This document shows, one piece after another, positions 25,142 to 32,877 of a stretch of DNA of 64,000 bases; the stretch's first letter is position 1, and the number at the start of each line of letters is the position of its first letter. Below the pieces are notes generated by a model. That model saw only the letters and a list, made by a program, of their open reading frames with translations. It was not told where the DNA came from and searched no databases. The translations under genes were made by a program, and so were the position numbers. The DNA is from Atopobium minutum. Lineage in GTDB: Bacteria; Actinomycetota; Coriobacteriia; Coriobacteriales; Atopobiaceae. The stretch covers positions 1 to 64,000 of the forward strand of contig FNSH01000001.1 in assembly GCA_900105895.1 (NCBI GenBank), in the 5' to 3' direction.

Positions 25142-27043
25142 ATGCCAAGAGAAAAGAACACAGATATTTATGTGGCTGAACTTCTGCGTGAAGCAGAGAT
25201 CAAAGCGACTGCAGAAATCAGCGGCATTAAAGATATTGATGAAGCGTTAAAAACAGCGTCCAAACGTGGCACGGGAAAACTCGGTAGCCCGGAGTTTATT
25301 GCGCAAGTGAAAGACTTTGTGCTGATTATCGAAGATAAACGAGATACCAATTTTCATATCAAATGGAATGAGGATCAGAGTACTTTGGATCGCTCGGTGG
25401 ATGCGACGGTAAATTACGCTGTCAATGGGGCAGTTCACTATGGCGAACACGTTGCCAAACATACACCTTTTAAGAAGATTTTTGCCGTCGGGGTTTCCGG
25501 TGATGAGGTTCACCACCTGATCCAGCCGGTTTTTTGTGATGGAAAAACCATCTCGATTCTCGATCCAGTTGAAACTTTCATCAATTTCAATGAGCAAAAC
25601 ATCGACGCTTATTATAACGAGCAGGTGAAAGGTATTCGTGCCGATGAGGAACTGGAACTGGAAGAGATCGTCAAACTCGCTGCCGAGCTGCATGAATATC
25701 TGCGCGACTATGCACAGCTTGGCGAAACCGAAAAGCCCCTGGTAGTCTCGGCGCTTCTTTTGGCATTGCAAGATCCCAGCTTCAAATTGGATGATCTGAT
25801 CGGCGATGAGGTCAAAACGGATGGAGATATTGTCTGGGAAGCTCTCTCAAACCACTTAAAACGTATCCGGGTAAAACCCGATGTAAAACGTGAGATGATT
25901 CTGGATCAATTCACCATTATCAAGAACAGACAGTCACTCAATAAAAAGCGCGATGACTTGGGTATGACACCGCTTAAGTACTTTGGCATTTACCTACAGA
26001 AAAATATCCTGCAAGCGCTGCGTGCGAATGTAAAAGAAGATATCCTCGGACGCTTCTATTCTGAGTTTATGAGTTACTCCGGCGGTGACGGGCAGTCTCT
26101 CGGCGTTGTACTCACACCGAGCCATATTTGCGAACTCTTTTGTGACTTGCTGGATGTGAAACCGACCGACACTCTATTCGATCCCTGTACGGGAACGTCC
26201 AGCTTCCTCATCGCTGGAATGCACAGGATGCTCAAAAACGCGAAGGACGAACACCAGCGAAGCGAAATCAAGGAAAAGCAAATCCACGGCATCGAGTTGC
26301 GTGAAGACATGTTCACCATCGCTACAACTAACATGATTTTACGTGGAGACGGCAGATCAAACTTGGAATGCGACGACTTCTTTAATCGCTCCGCAGAAGA
26401 AATCCAGCGAACCATTGCGCCCAGCGTCGGCATGATGAATCCGCCGTACTCGCAAGGGAAAAATGATGCCACATCCAAGTTGCGAGAGATCTCCTTTGTG
26501 GAACACCTTTTAGATTGCATGGCCGAAGGCGGACGGGTGGCGGTCATCGTTCCGCAATCCACCATGATTGGCAAAAACGGTGAAGATAAAAAGACGAAGC
26601 GGCGCATCTTAAAAAATCACACGCTGGAAGCCGTGATTACCTTGAATAAAAACACCTTTTACCGCGTCGGTGTAAATCCCAGTATTGCTGTCTTTACGGC
26701 TCATAAACCACAGCCCAAAGATCGGTTGGTGAAGTTTTTTAATTTTGAAGATGACGGTTTCGTGGTACGAAAACACGTCGGACTGGTGGAGACAGAGACC
26801 GCCAAGGATAAAAAACAGCGCCTGCTGGATTGCTTCCGGGGAAAACGGGAAGCTCCGACCAAGTTCATGGTGGAAACCACTATTGAAGCGGATGATGAAT
26901 GGCTGCACTCTTTCTACTACTTTAATGACGAGATCCCGACGGAGAAAGATTTTCAGAAAACCATCGCAGATTACCTGACCTTCGAGTTCGACATGATCAC
27001 TCACGGAAGAGGCTACCTCTTCGAGGAGGTGAGCACATGCTGA
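25142..27043 (+). CDS. BcgI-like restriction-modification subunit A: nuclease + adenine methyltransferase (633 aa)
   Basis: A bifunctional enzyme. The N-terminal part (about residues 1-150) has a PD-(D/E)XK-type site: SPEFIAQVKDFVLIIEDKRD, with the E-D-K triad near residues 61-64. The middle is an N6-adenine methyltransferase with motif I FDPCTGTSSFLIAGMHRM near residue 345 and motif IV NPPYSQGK near residue 435. Length and layout match the A subunit of BcgI, a type IIB enzyme that needs a separate specificity subunit and cuts on both sides of its site. The next gene is such a subunit and overlaps by 7 bases. Its own start is 27 bases after the AlbA_2 gene, with GAGGAGG before it. Confidence 0.85.
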   Translation: MPREKNTDIYVAELLREAEIKATAEISGIKDIDEALKTASKRGTGKLGSPEFIAQVKDFVLIIEDKRDTNFHIKWNEDQSTLDRSVDATVNYAVNGAVHYGEHVAKHTPFKKIFAVGVSGDEVHHLIQPVFCDGKTISILDPVETFINFNEQNIDAYYNEQVKGIRADEELELEEIVKLAAELHEYLRDYAQLGETEKPLVVSALLLALQDPSFKLDDLIGDEVKTDGDIVWEALSNHLKRIRVKPDVKREMILDQFTIIKNRQSLNKKRDDLGMTPLKYFGIYLQKNILQALRANVKEDILGRFYSEFMSYSGGDGQSLGVVLTPSHICELFCDLLDVKPTDTLFDPCTGTSSFLIAGMHRMLKNAKDEHQRSEIKEKQIHGIELREDMFTIATTNMILRGDGRSNLECDDFFNRSAEEIQRTIAPSVGMMNPPYSQGKNDATSKLREISFVEHLLDCMAEGGRVAVIVPQSTMIGKNGEDKKTKRRILKNHTLEAVITLNKNTFYRVGVNPSIAVFTAHKPQPKDRLVKFFNFEDDGFVVRKHVGLVETETAKDKKQRLLDCFRGKREAPTKFMVETTIEADDEWLHSFYYFNDEIPTEKDFQKTIADYLTFEFDMITHGRGYLFEEVSTC

Positions 27044-28132
27044 GCTTGCAGGATAGAGAATGGAAGAACTTTTTTATCGAAGATGAGCTTACAATTAAGT
27101 CTGGGAAGCGACTCACAAAAGCTGATATGAAACCAGGCAAGATACCGTTTGTTGGCGCGTCTGATTCCAATAATGGAATTACGGCGTTTGTATCTAATGA
27201 AAACGAGAGCACTGATCAGAACATCCTTGGCGTTAATTATAACGGCAGTGTTGTAGAAACTTTTTATCATCCTTATAAAGCCACTTTTTCTGATGACGTG
27301 AAGCGTCTTGGTATCAAAAAAACTGATTCGAACGACAAATATACACTTCTTTTTCTTAAGCAGTGCATTTTGCAACAAAAATCAAAATATGCATACGGAT
27401 ACAAATTCAATGCTGAACGAATGAAAAGACAAAAAAATCCTTCTCCCCATCACTCTCGATGGTGTACCCGATTGGCAATTCATGTCTGACTACATGAAGG
27501 AGCAGGAAAAACGCATGCTGGAGAAAGTCCTGCCCTACTTCAAGGATCGACTACTGGATGACTTGCTTGCTTTAGGCGCCATGCCTGACACCACATGGGG
27601 AGGCGTTAGACTGGGCGATCTTTTTAACATCACTATTGGGAAGACGCTGGACGGCAACAAAATTGACAAAGAGAATGGTCGCATTCCTTATGTCACGCGC
27701 AAAGAGACGAACAACGGTGTTGACGGATTTACCGAAGGACATGATGAGGCTTATCTTTGGGATAAAGTACCTGTCATTACCATCGGCAATGAGACGGCAA
27801 AACCCTTTGTGCAGACCACACCATTTTATACGGGAACAAAGGTCAACATCTTGTCGCCGAAGCGAGCACTTTCCGCCGGAGCTTTAAAATTTATTGCCCG
27901 CTGCTTTGAATCGAATCGCGAGAGGTATTCCTACTCCTATACGGCAAACTCCACGCGTCTTGCCGAACAGCGCATCATGCTTCCTCTTACGGACAGCGGA
28001 GCGCTGAACCATGCTTACATGGAGCAGACCATCGCAAAACTTGAATCAGATTCCTTGTCATATGTTACAGAAATTATGCAAAATCGGTATGAAAAACTGG
28101 TATCGTGCATAAACATTCAGGGGGGGTACTGA
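27037..28132 (+). pseudogene. BcgI-B/HsdS-like specificity subunit, recognition halves 1 and 2, frameshifted in an A7 run
   Basis: Two target-recognition halves in one gene. Half 1 begins MLSLQDREWKNFFIEDE and contains KIPFVGASDSNNGITAFVS. Half 2 begins TTWGGVRLGDLFNITIGK and contains RIPYVTRKETNNGVDGFT; both show the typical NNG pattern of S proteins. The frame breaks in the A7 run about 395 bases into the gene (near 27429-27435). Removing one A restores ILLPITLDGVPDWQFMSDYM into the second part and gives one protein of about 364 residues, close to known BcgI B subunits. The break may be phase variation or sequencing error. Confidence 0.8.
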
Positions 28133-28620
28133 CCGATAGAGATTGGAAGGCTTTCGGGTACGAAGAGATATTCAAAAACATAGGTCGCGGAAAGCGATTA
28201 AAGAAAGACGATCATATAATAGGAAAGATGCCTTACGTTTCCTCTACTGCTCAGAACAACGGTGTTGATGGTTTCGTCGGCAACGATGAAAAAGTGCGTG
28301 TGTATCAGAACTGCTTAACAGTAGCAAATAGTGGATCTGTAGGAACAGCTTTTTATCAGCCATTTGAATTTGTAGCAAGTGATCACGTGACAGCATTAGG
28401 AAATAGCAAATTGAATGAATATAGCTATCAATTTTTAGCAACATTAGTTTCTCGTTTGCAAGAAAAATACAGCTTTAATCGGGAAATTAATGACGAACGA
28501 ATTCGTAGAGAGCAAATACTTCTCCCGGTTTCCTTGGACGGTGATCCAGACTGGCAATTTATGTCAGATTATATGCGGGCACAGGAGGCTTTGCAGATTT
28601 TGAATGCACTGAAACGATGA
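28105..28620 (+). CDS. Third recognition half of the specificity gene, separated by a G7 tract
   Basis: The frame reads TDRDWKAFGYEEIFKNIGRG, then KMPYVSSTAQNNGVDGFV, and ends with LDGDPDWQFMSDYMRAQEAL-like sequence shared with half 1. If the tract of seven G at about 28119-28126 had eight, half 2 would run straight into this half as QGGVLTDRDW. As given, the preceding subunit stops after QGGY and this half would need a weak GTG start at 28105. It may be a duplicated or switchable recognition domain. Sequencing error in the G tract is an alternative. Confidence 0.7.
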   Translation: MHKHSGGVLTDRDWKAFGYEEIFKNIGRGKRLKKDDHIIGKMPYVSSTAQNNGVDGFVGNDEKVRVYQNCLTVANSGSVGTAFYQPFEFVASDHVTALGNSKLNEYSYQFLATLVSRLQEKYSFNREINDERIRREQILLPVSLDGDPDWQFMSDYMRAQEALQILNALKR

Positions 28621-28630
28621 GCAATCTGAA

Positions 28631-28690
28631 CCTTTTAACGATTCCTCAAACAATTTAACGATTTCCTAAACCTTTTAACGATTACTCGCT
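28631..28690 (+). repeat. Three 20-bp tandem repeats after the defence operon
   Basis: Units begin at 28631, 28651 and 28671 and share TTTAACGATT at the same offset, with flanking CCT and CAAA partly conserved. They lie directly after the last restriction gene. They may be iteron-like protein sites or lie near the element end; no CRISPR-type spacers are present. The following 28691-28855 holds no gene. Confidence 0.6.
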
Positions 28691-28800
28691 CAGGGGTACG
28701 AAAATCGGAAACAGGCACACCAACATGAGGCACAGAAAAACTCTAAAATCATACAAAAACTGCCACGAAAAGCAGCAGAGGAAGTTCTGCAGAAAGGCGA

Positions 28801-28824
28801 AAATCCCTGTAAATCAAGGGATTT
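28801..28824. other. Perfect 8-bp inverted repeat near the element boundary
   Basis: AAATCCCT and AGGGATTT flank an 8-base AT-rich loop. It lies between the 20-bp repeats and the truncated membrane protein gene. It could be a terminator stem (no T-run) or part of a recombination site. Confidence 0.35.
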
Positions 28825-28855
28825 CGAGGATAAACACATGACTTACGCACCAGCG

Positions 28856-29221
28856 TTAAATTGTATCAAATACAGTGTCGGAATAGAGAATCCTTTGCAA
28901 AAATCCGGCTGGGTTAAGCCCAGACAGAGTCATCATTCCAATATCGATAAAAGCGCTAAACAGCACATTTGCTACAATCTGCAAAAGTTGTAGAAGCTGA
29001 AATTTTCGTCTAAGCAAGAGAATCTGCACCAAGATAAACAGCATGTTGATAAAGAAAGTCATTATCCCAAATGAAAATACGGGAAGTTTTAGTGAAAGCA
29101 CATAGGGGATACTCGAAATCTGGGACGTTCCAAGATTTGCCTTGGTGATAAAGGCGATGCCAAATGCATTAATGATGAGCCCGATGGTAAACCAAAACCA
29201 GCGACTAAGGGTTCTGTTCAT
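28856..29221 (-). pseudogene. YczE/YitT-like membrane protein, truncated (121 aa)
   Basis: The N-terminal 110 residues match the YczE family: RWFWFTIGLIINAFGIAFIT, then GTSQISSIPYVLSLKLPVFS and further membrane helices. Family members have about 200-220 residues and five membrane segments; here only about three remain and the end (SDTVFDTI) looks foreign. The loss of the C-terminus at about 28,880 suggests a junction where another element joined. It is preceded by a MarR gene 21 bases upstream; such pairs are common in Gram-positive bacteria. Confidence 0.7.
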
Positions 29222-29242
29222 CGTAATCCTCCCTTCATAAGA

Positions 29243-29662
29243 TCAGTCCTCTATATACTTCGATGCGACAAGCCTGATCCAGCCAAGAAACTGGTCTTTC
29301 TCTTCTGTCGAAAGACAGGACAGGACCGTTTCGTCTATATTGCTGTAGGAGCTATTGATTTGCTTTGCCAGACCCATGCCCTTATCGGTCAGGCTAATAA
29401 GAACAGAACGCTTGTCTGCGGGGTTAGCAAAACGTATGACAAGACCGTCTTTCTCCATTTTTTCTAGAAGGCTCGTCATTGTCGCCTTATCAATTATGCA
29501 CATTTTTCCGATCTGTTTTGGAGAAAGTGCTTGTTTTGAATCTAAACATTCAAGAATCTTTGGCTGGCCAGGGGAAAGCCCCAGGGTTCTAGCCTCTTTT
29601 TGCAGAACTTGGTTATGACCGTTAAATAATTGCATCAACTGAAAGTGGAAATTATCCGTCAC
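29243..29662 (-). CDS. MarR-family transcriptional regulator (139 aa)
   Basis: A winged-helix repressor of the MarR type: SPGQPKILECLDSKQALSPK, then CIIDKATMTSLLEKMEKDGL and RSVLISLTDKGMGLAKQ form the recognition helix and wing. I prefer the GTG at 29662, which follows GGTGATA; the open frame extends 10 codons upstream with a TTG inside the palindrome, which would make the operator coding. It probably represses itself and the adjacent YczE-like gene through the palindrome at 29675-29700. Confidence 0.85.
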   Translation of the reverse strand: MTDNFHFQLMQLFNGHNQVLQKEARTLGLSPGQPKILECLDSKQALSPKQIGKMCIIDKATMTSLLEKMEKDGLVIRFANPADKRSVLISLTDKGMGLAKQINSSYSNIDETVLSCLSTEEKDQFLGWIRLVASKYIED

Positions 29663-29674
29663 TGGTATCACCGC

Positions 29675-29700
29675 TATATAGTTTGAATTCAAACTATATA
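29675..29700 (-). promoter_or_regulatory. 26-bp perfect palindrome, MarR operator
   Basis: The two 13-base halves centred on GAATTC are TATATAGTTTGAA and its complement. It lies 13 bp before the preferred MarR start codon. Such palindromes with TTTGAATTCAAA-type cores are typical autoregulatory MarR sites. Binding is inferred. Confidence 0.75.
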
Positions 29701-29766
29701 ATAATACGATATGTCACTATGTCAAGAGAAATTTATAGCTGGTGTTTTCAAGAATATTCTAAGAGC

Positions 29767-31350
29767 CTAACTTTTGTTTTTCTGTTTTATAAGATCGTTG
29801 TATTCAGCTAATAGCTCGTCTCGTTCTCCTTTTGAAATATGCGAAGCTAGTCGATTGTTAATTGCGGCCAATCTAAAATCAATGAGAAACCCATCCTGCT
29901 TTTTGCTATCTTTCGGTCGGATACTTCTCTCATTGAATTCTTGTAGGCTGCCTTTAAAATCAGTAATCTTTTTATCTGAGATAAGCAACAAAGAATTCGC
30001 TACCGTATTGATAAAAGACACATCATGCGTTACAAAGAGCAATGGTCTGTCATAGCCTTGAAGTAAATCTTCTAGGGCTTCTATGGTACGAAGATCTAGA
30101 AAGTTAGTTGGCTCATCCATTATCAAGTAATTAAAATCACCCGTTAAAAGCTTCGCCAATTTTACCTTCGCTTTTTCACCGTCACTAAGCACGTGCACTT
30201 GCTTAAACACATCATCTGCTTTAAAACCTAAACGAGCTAAAATTATTCTCGTCATTGACTGGTCATAGATCGAGTAAGGCAAAACATTGTCTAGAATTGT
30301 CTTTATGCAGTCGAGTGTTTCTTCCAGCTGACTATAATAACCAATTCGTAAGTTTGGATGTGTCCAAACTTCCCCGTGAAGAATCATCTTAAGCAGTGTT
30401 GTTTTTCCGGTACCGTTATCTCCCAGTAAAGCGACTTTGCTCATATTGTCTATTGTAAAATTGGCATTCTTAAAAATGACCTTACCATCAAAGCTTTTGT
30501 TGAGATTTTCTGCCTTAATGATCACTTTCGCATGAATTTTTTCTCGCTCATCCATACTAAGCTTGATTGCAGTAGTTTGATAGGGCTTGTTCTTCACTTC
30601 AAGCTGATTCATTCTCTCCAAAGTAGTTTTTACCTGTTTGTCGAGCTTTTTCTTATTTTGCTGACCGCCCATTTTGTGCAGCCTAGCTTCTGAATTACCC
30701 ATCCTTTTTGGTGTGGTTTTTACTTTTGCAGACTGCTGCTTTATCGCATTTGCAACGTGTAAAAGACGCTTCTTTTCTTTTGTATAATTCTGATATTCTC
30801 GCTCAGCAAACGTATTGCGCTTTTCTCGTTCTGATAAGTAAAATGAATAATCGCCATTATAAATCTCAATTTTCCCGTGTATCAGTTCAAAAATTATCGT
30901 ACATGTTTGATTAATAAAATCTCGATCATGGGAAACGAGAATAAATCCCTTATTACGAGATTGTAGACGCTTAGCTAATGCATCTTTTTGCTTACTATCC
31001 AGATGGGATGTTGGCTCATCAATAAGCACAAAGGTTCTATTGTCGGCTAAAAGATCCTCCAGCTTTTGTCTCTGCCGCTCGCCTGGACTACTATTCTGCT
31101 GAGATCCATACTGATCTACGCAACTAAATGTATCATCCGAATCATTAAGCAAATAAGTAATTTTAGTATCCGCATGAACATGCCCTGTATAGTCAGTATC
31201 AAGGTTTGAAAGTATCCTCAAAAATGTGGTTTTTCCAGTACCGTTATCGCCAATTAAGCCAATCTTGTCATAGATATTAATAGCTAGATGGTCAATGGCA
31301 AATAAAGTTCTTGTACCTACGACTTTTGTTAAAGCATCAACATGTATCAT
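29767..31350 (-). CDS. ABC-F protein, ribosome-protection type (527 aa)
   Basis: Two ABC domains without membrane segments. Domain 1 has Walker A GDNGTGKTTF near residue 36, signature SSPGERQRQKLE near residue 88 and Walker B FVLIDEPTSHLD near residue 107. Domain 2 has GDNGTGKTTL near residue 310, signature LSDGEKAKVKLAK and LIMDEPTNFLDL near residue 418. The domains are joined by a Lys-rich linker. This is the ABC-F layout of antibiotic-resistance proteins such as Msr, Vga and Lsa, which displace macrolides, lincosamides or similar drugs from ribosomes. Which drug class it acts on cannot be told. A GGAGG site precedes the ATG, with a candidate attenuator upstream. Confidence 0.88.
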   Translation of the reverse strand: MIHVDALTKVVGTRTLFAIDHLAINIYDKIGLIGDNGTGKTTFLRILSNLDTDYTGHVHADTKITYLLNDSDDTFSCVDQYGSQQNSSPGERQRQKLEDLLADNRTFVLIDEPTSHLDSKQKDALAKRLQSRNKGFILVSHDRDFINQTCTIIFELIHGKIEIYNGDYSFYLSEREKRNTFAEREYQNYTKEKKRLLHVANAIKQQSAKVKTTPKRMGNSEARLHKMGGQQNKKKLDKQVKTTLERMNQLEVKNKPYQTTAIKLSMDEREKIHAKVIIKAENLNKSFDGKVIFKNANFTIDNMSKVALLGDNGTGKTTLLKMILHGEVWTHPNLRIGYYSQLEETLDCIKTILDNVLPYSIYDQSMTRIILARLGFKADDVFKQVHVLSDGEKAKVKLAKLLTGDFNYLIMDEPTNFLDLRTIEALEDLLQGYDRPLLFVTHDVSFINTVANSLLLISDKKITDFKGSLQEFNERSIRPKDSKKQDGFLIDFRLAAINNRLASHISKGERDELLAEYNDLIKQKNKS

Positions 31351-31370
31351 AAATCCTCCTTATACATACC

Positions 31371-31388
31371 GAGAGGATTTAACCTCTC
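31371..31388 (-). promoter_or_regulatory. Leader hairpin upstream of the ABC-F gene
   Basis: GAGAGG and CCTCTC flank a 6-base loop (18 nt total), just downstream of a short leader frame and about 20 bases before the ABC-F start. ABC-F resistance genes are often controlled by ribosome-dependent folding of such leaders. The exact switch is inferred. Confidence 0.5.
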
Positions 31389-31391
31389 TCA

Positions 31392-31421
31392 TTATCTAGA
31401 AAAGGATTTATTGATTGCCAT
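31392..31421 (-). CDS. Candidate leader peptide MAINKSFSR
   Basis: A 9-codon frame with ATG at 31421, preceded by AAGG about 9 bases upstream, and with its stop 3 bases before the hairpin. Drug-stalled ribosomes on such a peptide could change leader folding and switch on the ABC-F gene. A second short frame (MKVSEDGNQ) overlaps it. Coding is not proven by sequence alone. Confidence 0.4.
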   Translation of the reverse strand: MAINKSFSR

Positions 31422-31456
31422 CTTCTGATACCTTCATAAAACAATTACTAATGGTT

Positions 31457-31465
31457 ATTGTAGCA
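31457..31465 (-). promoter_or_regulatory. Extended -10 promoter element of the ABC-F gene
   Basis: TGCTACAAT on the minus strand combines a TG motif with a TACAAT -10 box. It lies 36 bp upstream of the leader peptide start. No convincing -35 box is seen at 17 bp spacing, which extended -10 promoters do not require. Confidence 0.5.
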
Positions 31466-31558
31466 TGTGCCGTTATATCGCTTGATAAAAGTCACCTTTC
31501 CAGCGATTCCAAACCTAAATATCCTGATAAAAACAAATAGGTTCCTGGATTCCTTTTT

Positions 31559-32077
31559 CTACAGTACTACCTTTTTCCATTTCCTGATCTTGGTTCTGAA
31601 TGTTCCAAAAGGTGCAACGGTATTCACGTGAATAAACTTATACACTTCCCACACGGCTGTTTTGGTCGCTTCATCCGCCCAGACCCTCATATGTGGTTTG
31701 AACAATTCTTCCTCACTTAAGTCATCAATCATTGCGTAAATGGAAGCAATATTCTCTTTTAATTTGGTCTTCAACTCTTCTAGTGACAGGTGGGCATAGG
31801 TATCAGTAAACCACTGGTATAGTTCACCCAGTTGATTCCACTTAAACTGATCAGACGGAGTACTTACCTTCCGCCCATTTTTCTCACCTTCTTCCCATTG
31901 AAGAAGCAAGGTCGTCCAGCCGACTTGATAGGCGAGATTTTCTGCTGGTGTCCGATCAACCTCATCAACACGCTTATCTTTTAACGCCTCAGAGATAGCA
32001 TCAAATTCAGCAATGTATTTCTCAAAGGTCTTCTTTATCTCTGATTTCAGTTCTTCCTTATTGCTATAGATCCTCAT
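31559..32077 (-). CDS. ClbS/DfsB family four-helix protein (172 aa)
   Basis: The protein is helical and reads MRIYSNKEELKSEIKKTFEK, DRTPAENLAYQVGWTTLLLQ and LFKPHMRVWADEATKTAVWE, matching the ClbS/DfsB (DUF1706) family. ClbS protects colibactin producers by opening the toxin's cyclopropane, while other members have unknown roles. The His and Trp residues of the metal-site region (VGWTTLLLQWEEGE) are kept. It lies in the accessory cassette next to a drug-resistance-type ABC-F gene, so a protective role is plausible. No colibactin biosynthesis genes are visible. Confidence 0.85.
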   Translation of the reverse strand: MRIYSNKEELKSEIKKTFEKYIAEFDAISEALKDKRVDEVDRTPAENLAYQVGWTTLLLQWEEGEKNGRKVSTPSDQFKWNQLGELYQWFTDTYAHLSLEELKTKLKENIASIYAMIDDLSEEELFKPHMRVWADEATKTAVWEVYKFIHVNTVAPFGTFRTKIRKWKKVVL

Positions 32078-32104
32078 ATAATCACCTCTTAAATCTCTAG
32101 TCTG

Positions 32105-32636
32105 TTATTGATTTTGTACTTGCGTATGCGCCAATAAATCGCCCAAATGTCTTTTATCCTTGCGCATGAAACCCGTTAATAACAACAGCACAGCAAATCC
32201 GATGCTCATAAAAAACAGCACGATAGCCCATATGTCAAAGTCAGTATAGATTCCATGAATCGTACTCATATGTCCTAGTTGCCATGGTAAAAATTTTGAT
32301 TACGTTTCTTATAACGCTTGATTGAAAAGATTTACGTTTATAGACGAGTTTTAGACTAGCTTTTCGTTTACCAATACTGCCATCTTTTGCATAATCCAAA
32401 TAAGCAAAAATTAGAATAATCGGAATAACTGATGTCAATAAAGCAATGAGTTGCGACTGTGTCTCATTCATTTTCGGAATTCCCTTAAAAAACAGGTGAT
32501 AAACTGCCATGGTTACTCCGAATAACAATGCTAAATACAAAAGGACAACTAGATAGTCAAAACGCAATTCTTTCATGCGATTTCTAAATGATATTGGATT
32601 ATTTTTAATAAGCGTAATGTATCTCTCCTCGCACAT
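32105..32636 (-). pseudogene. RDD-family membrane protein, one frameshift
   Basis: The first part (from the ATG at 32636) reads FRNRMKELRFDYLVVLLYLA and carries membrane helices with GTDFDI-less core KDGSIGKRKASLKLVYKRKS, the RDD-like signature region. After SVIRNVIKIF the frame goes off. Removing one A in the AAAATTTTT stretch near 32288-32297 continues as KFLPWQLGHMSTIHGIYTDF and WAIVLFFMSIGFAVLLLLTG to a stop at 32105. The whole is about 176 residues, suitable for a small RDD protein. Function unknown; such proteins occur with resistance and stress cassettes. The start is uncertain because the ribosome site is weak. Confidence 0.65.
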
Positions 32637-32877
32637 ATGATTACACCCTATTTTACCTTTCGAGCTATATTTTCTTACACCAGTAGGATGGGTGCAGGTG
32701 GGTGCATTTTCACCAATATCCATCTTGTGCACTCGACCCCAAGCTATTGACATATTTCCACAAACAGCAAAATTACAGCTAACATCCGTTATCATCCCGC
32801 CTAAAGCAGCCACAAGCTGCACCTTTTAACAATAGCCACCATAAAACCCAGCTACACAAAGCCTAATCTGCACCCAG

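Noticed and set aside
28631..28690. Possible CRISPR array
   Set aside because: Only three imperfect 20-bp units in direct tandem, with no spacers and no cas genes nearby.
32640..32822. N-terminal extension of the RDD protein
   Set aside because: No ribosome site and no similarity to RDD proteins; the family-like sequence begins only after about 32,600.
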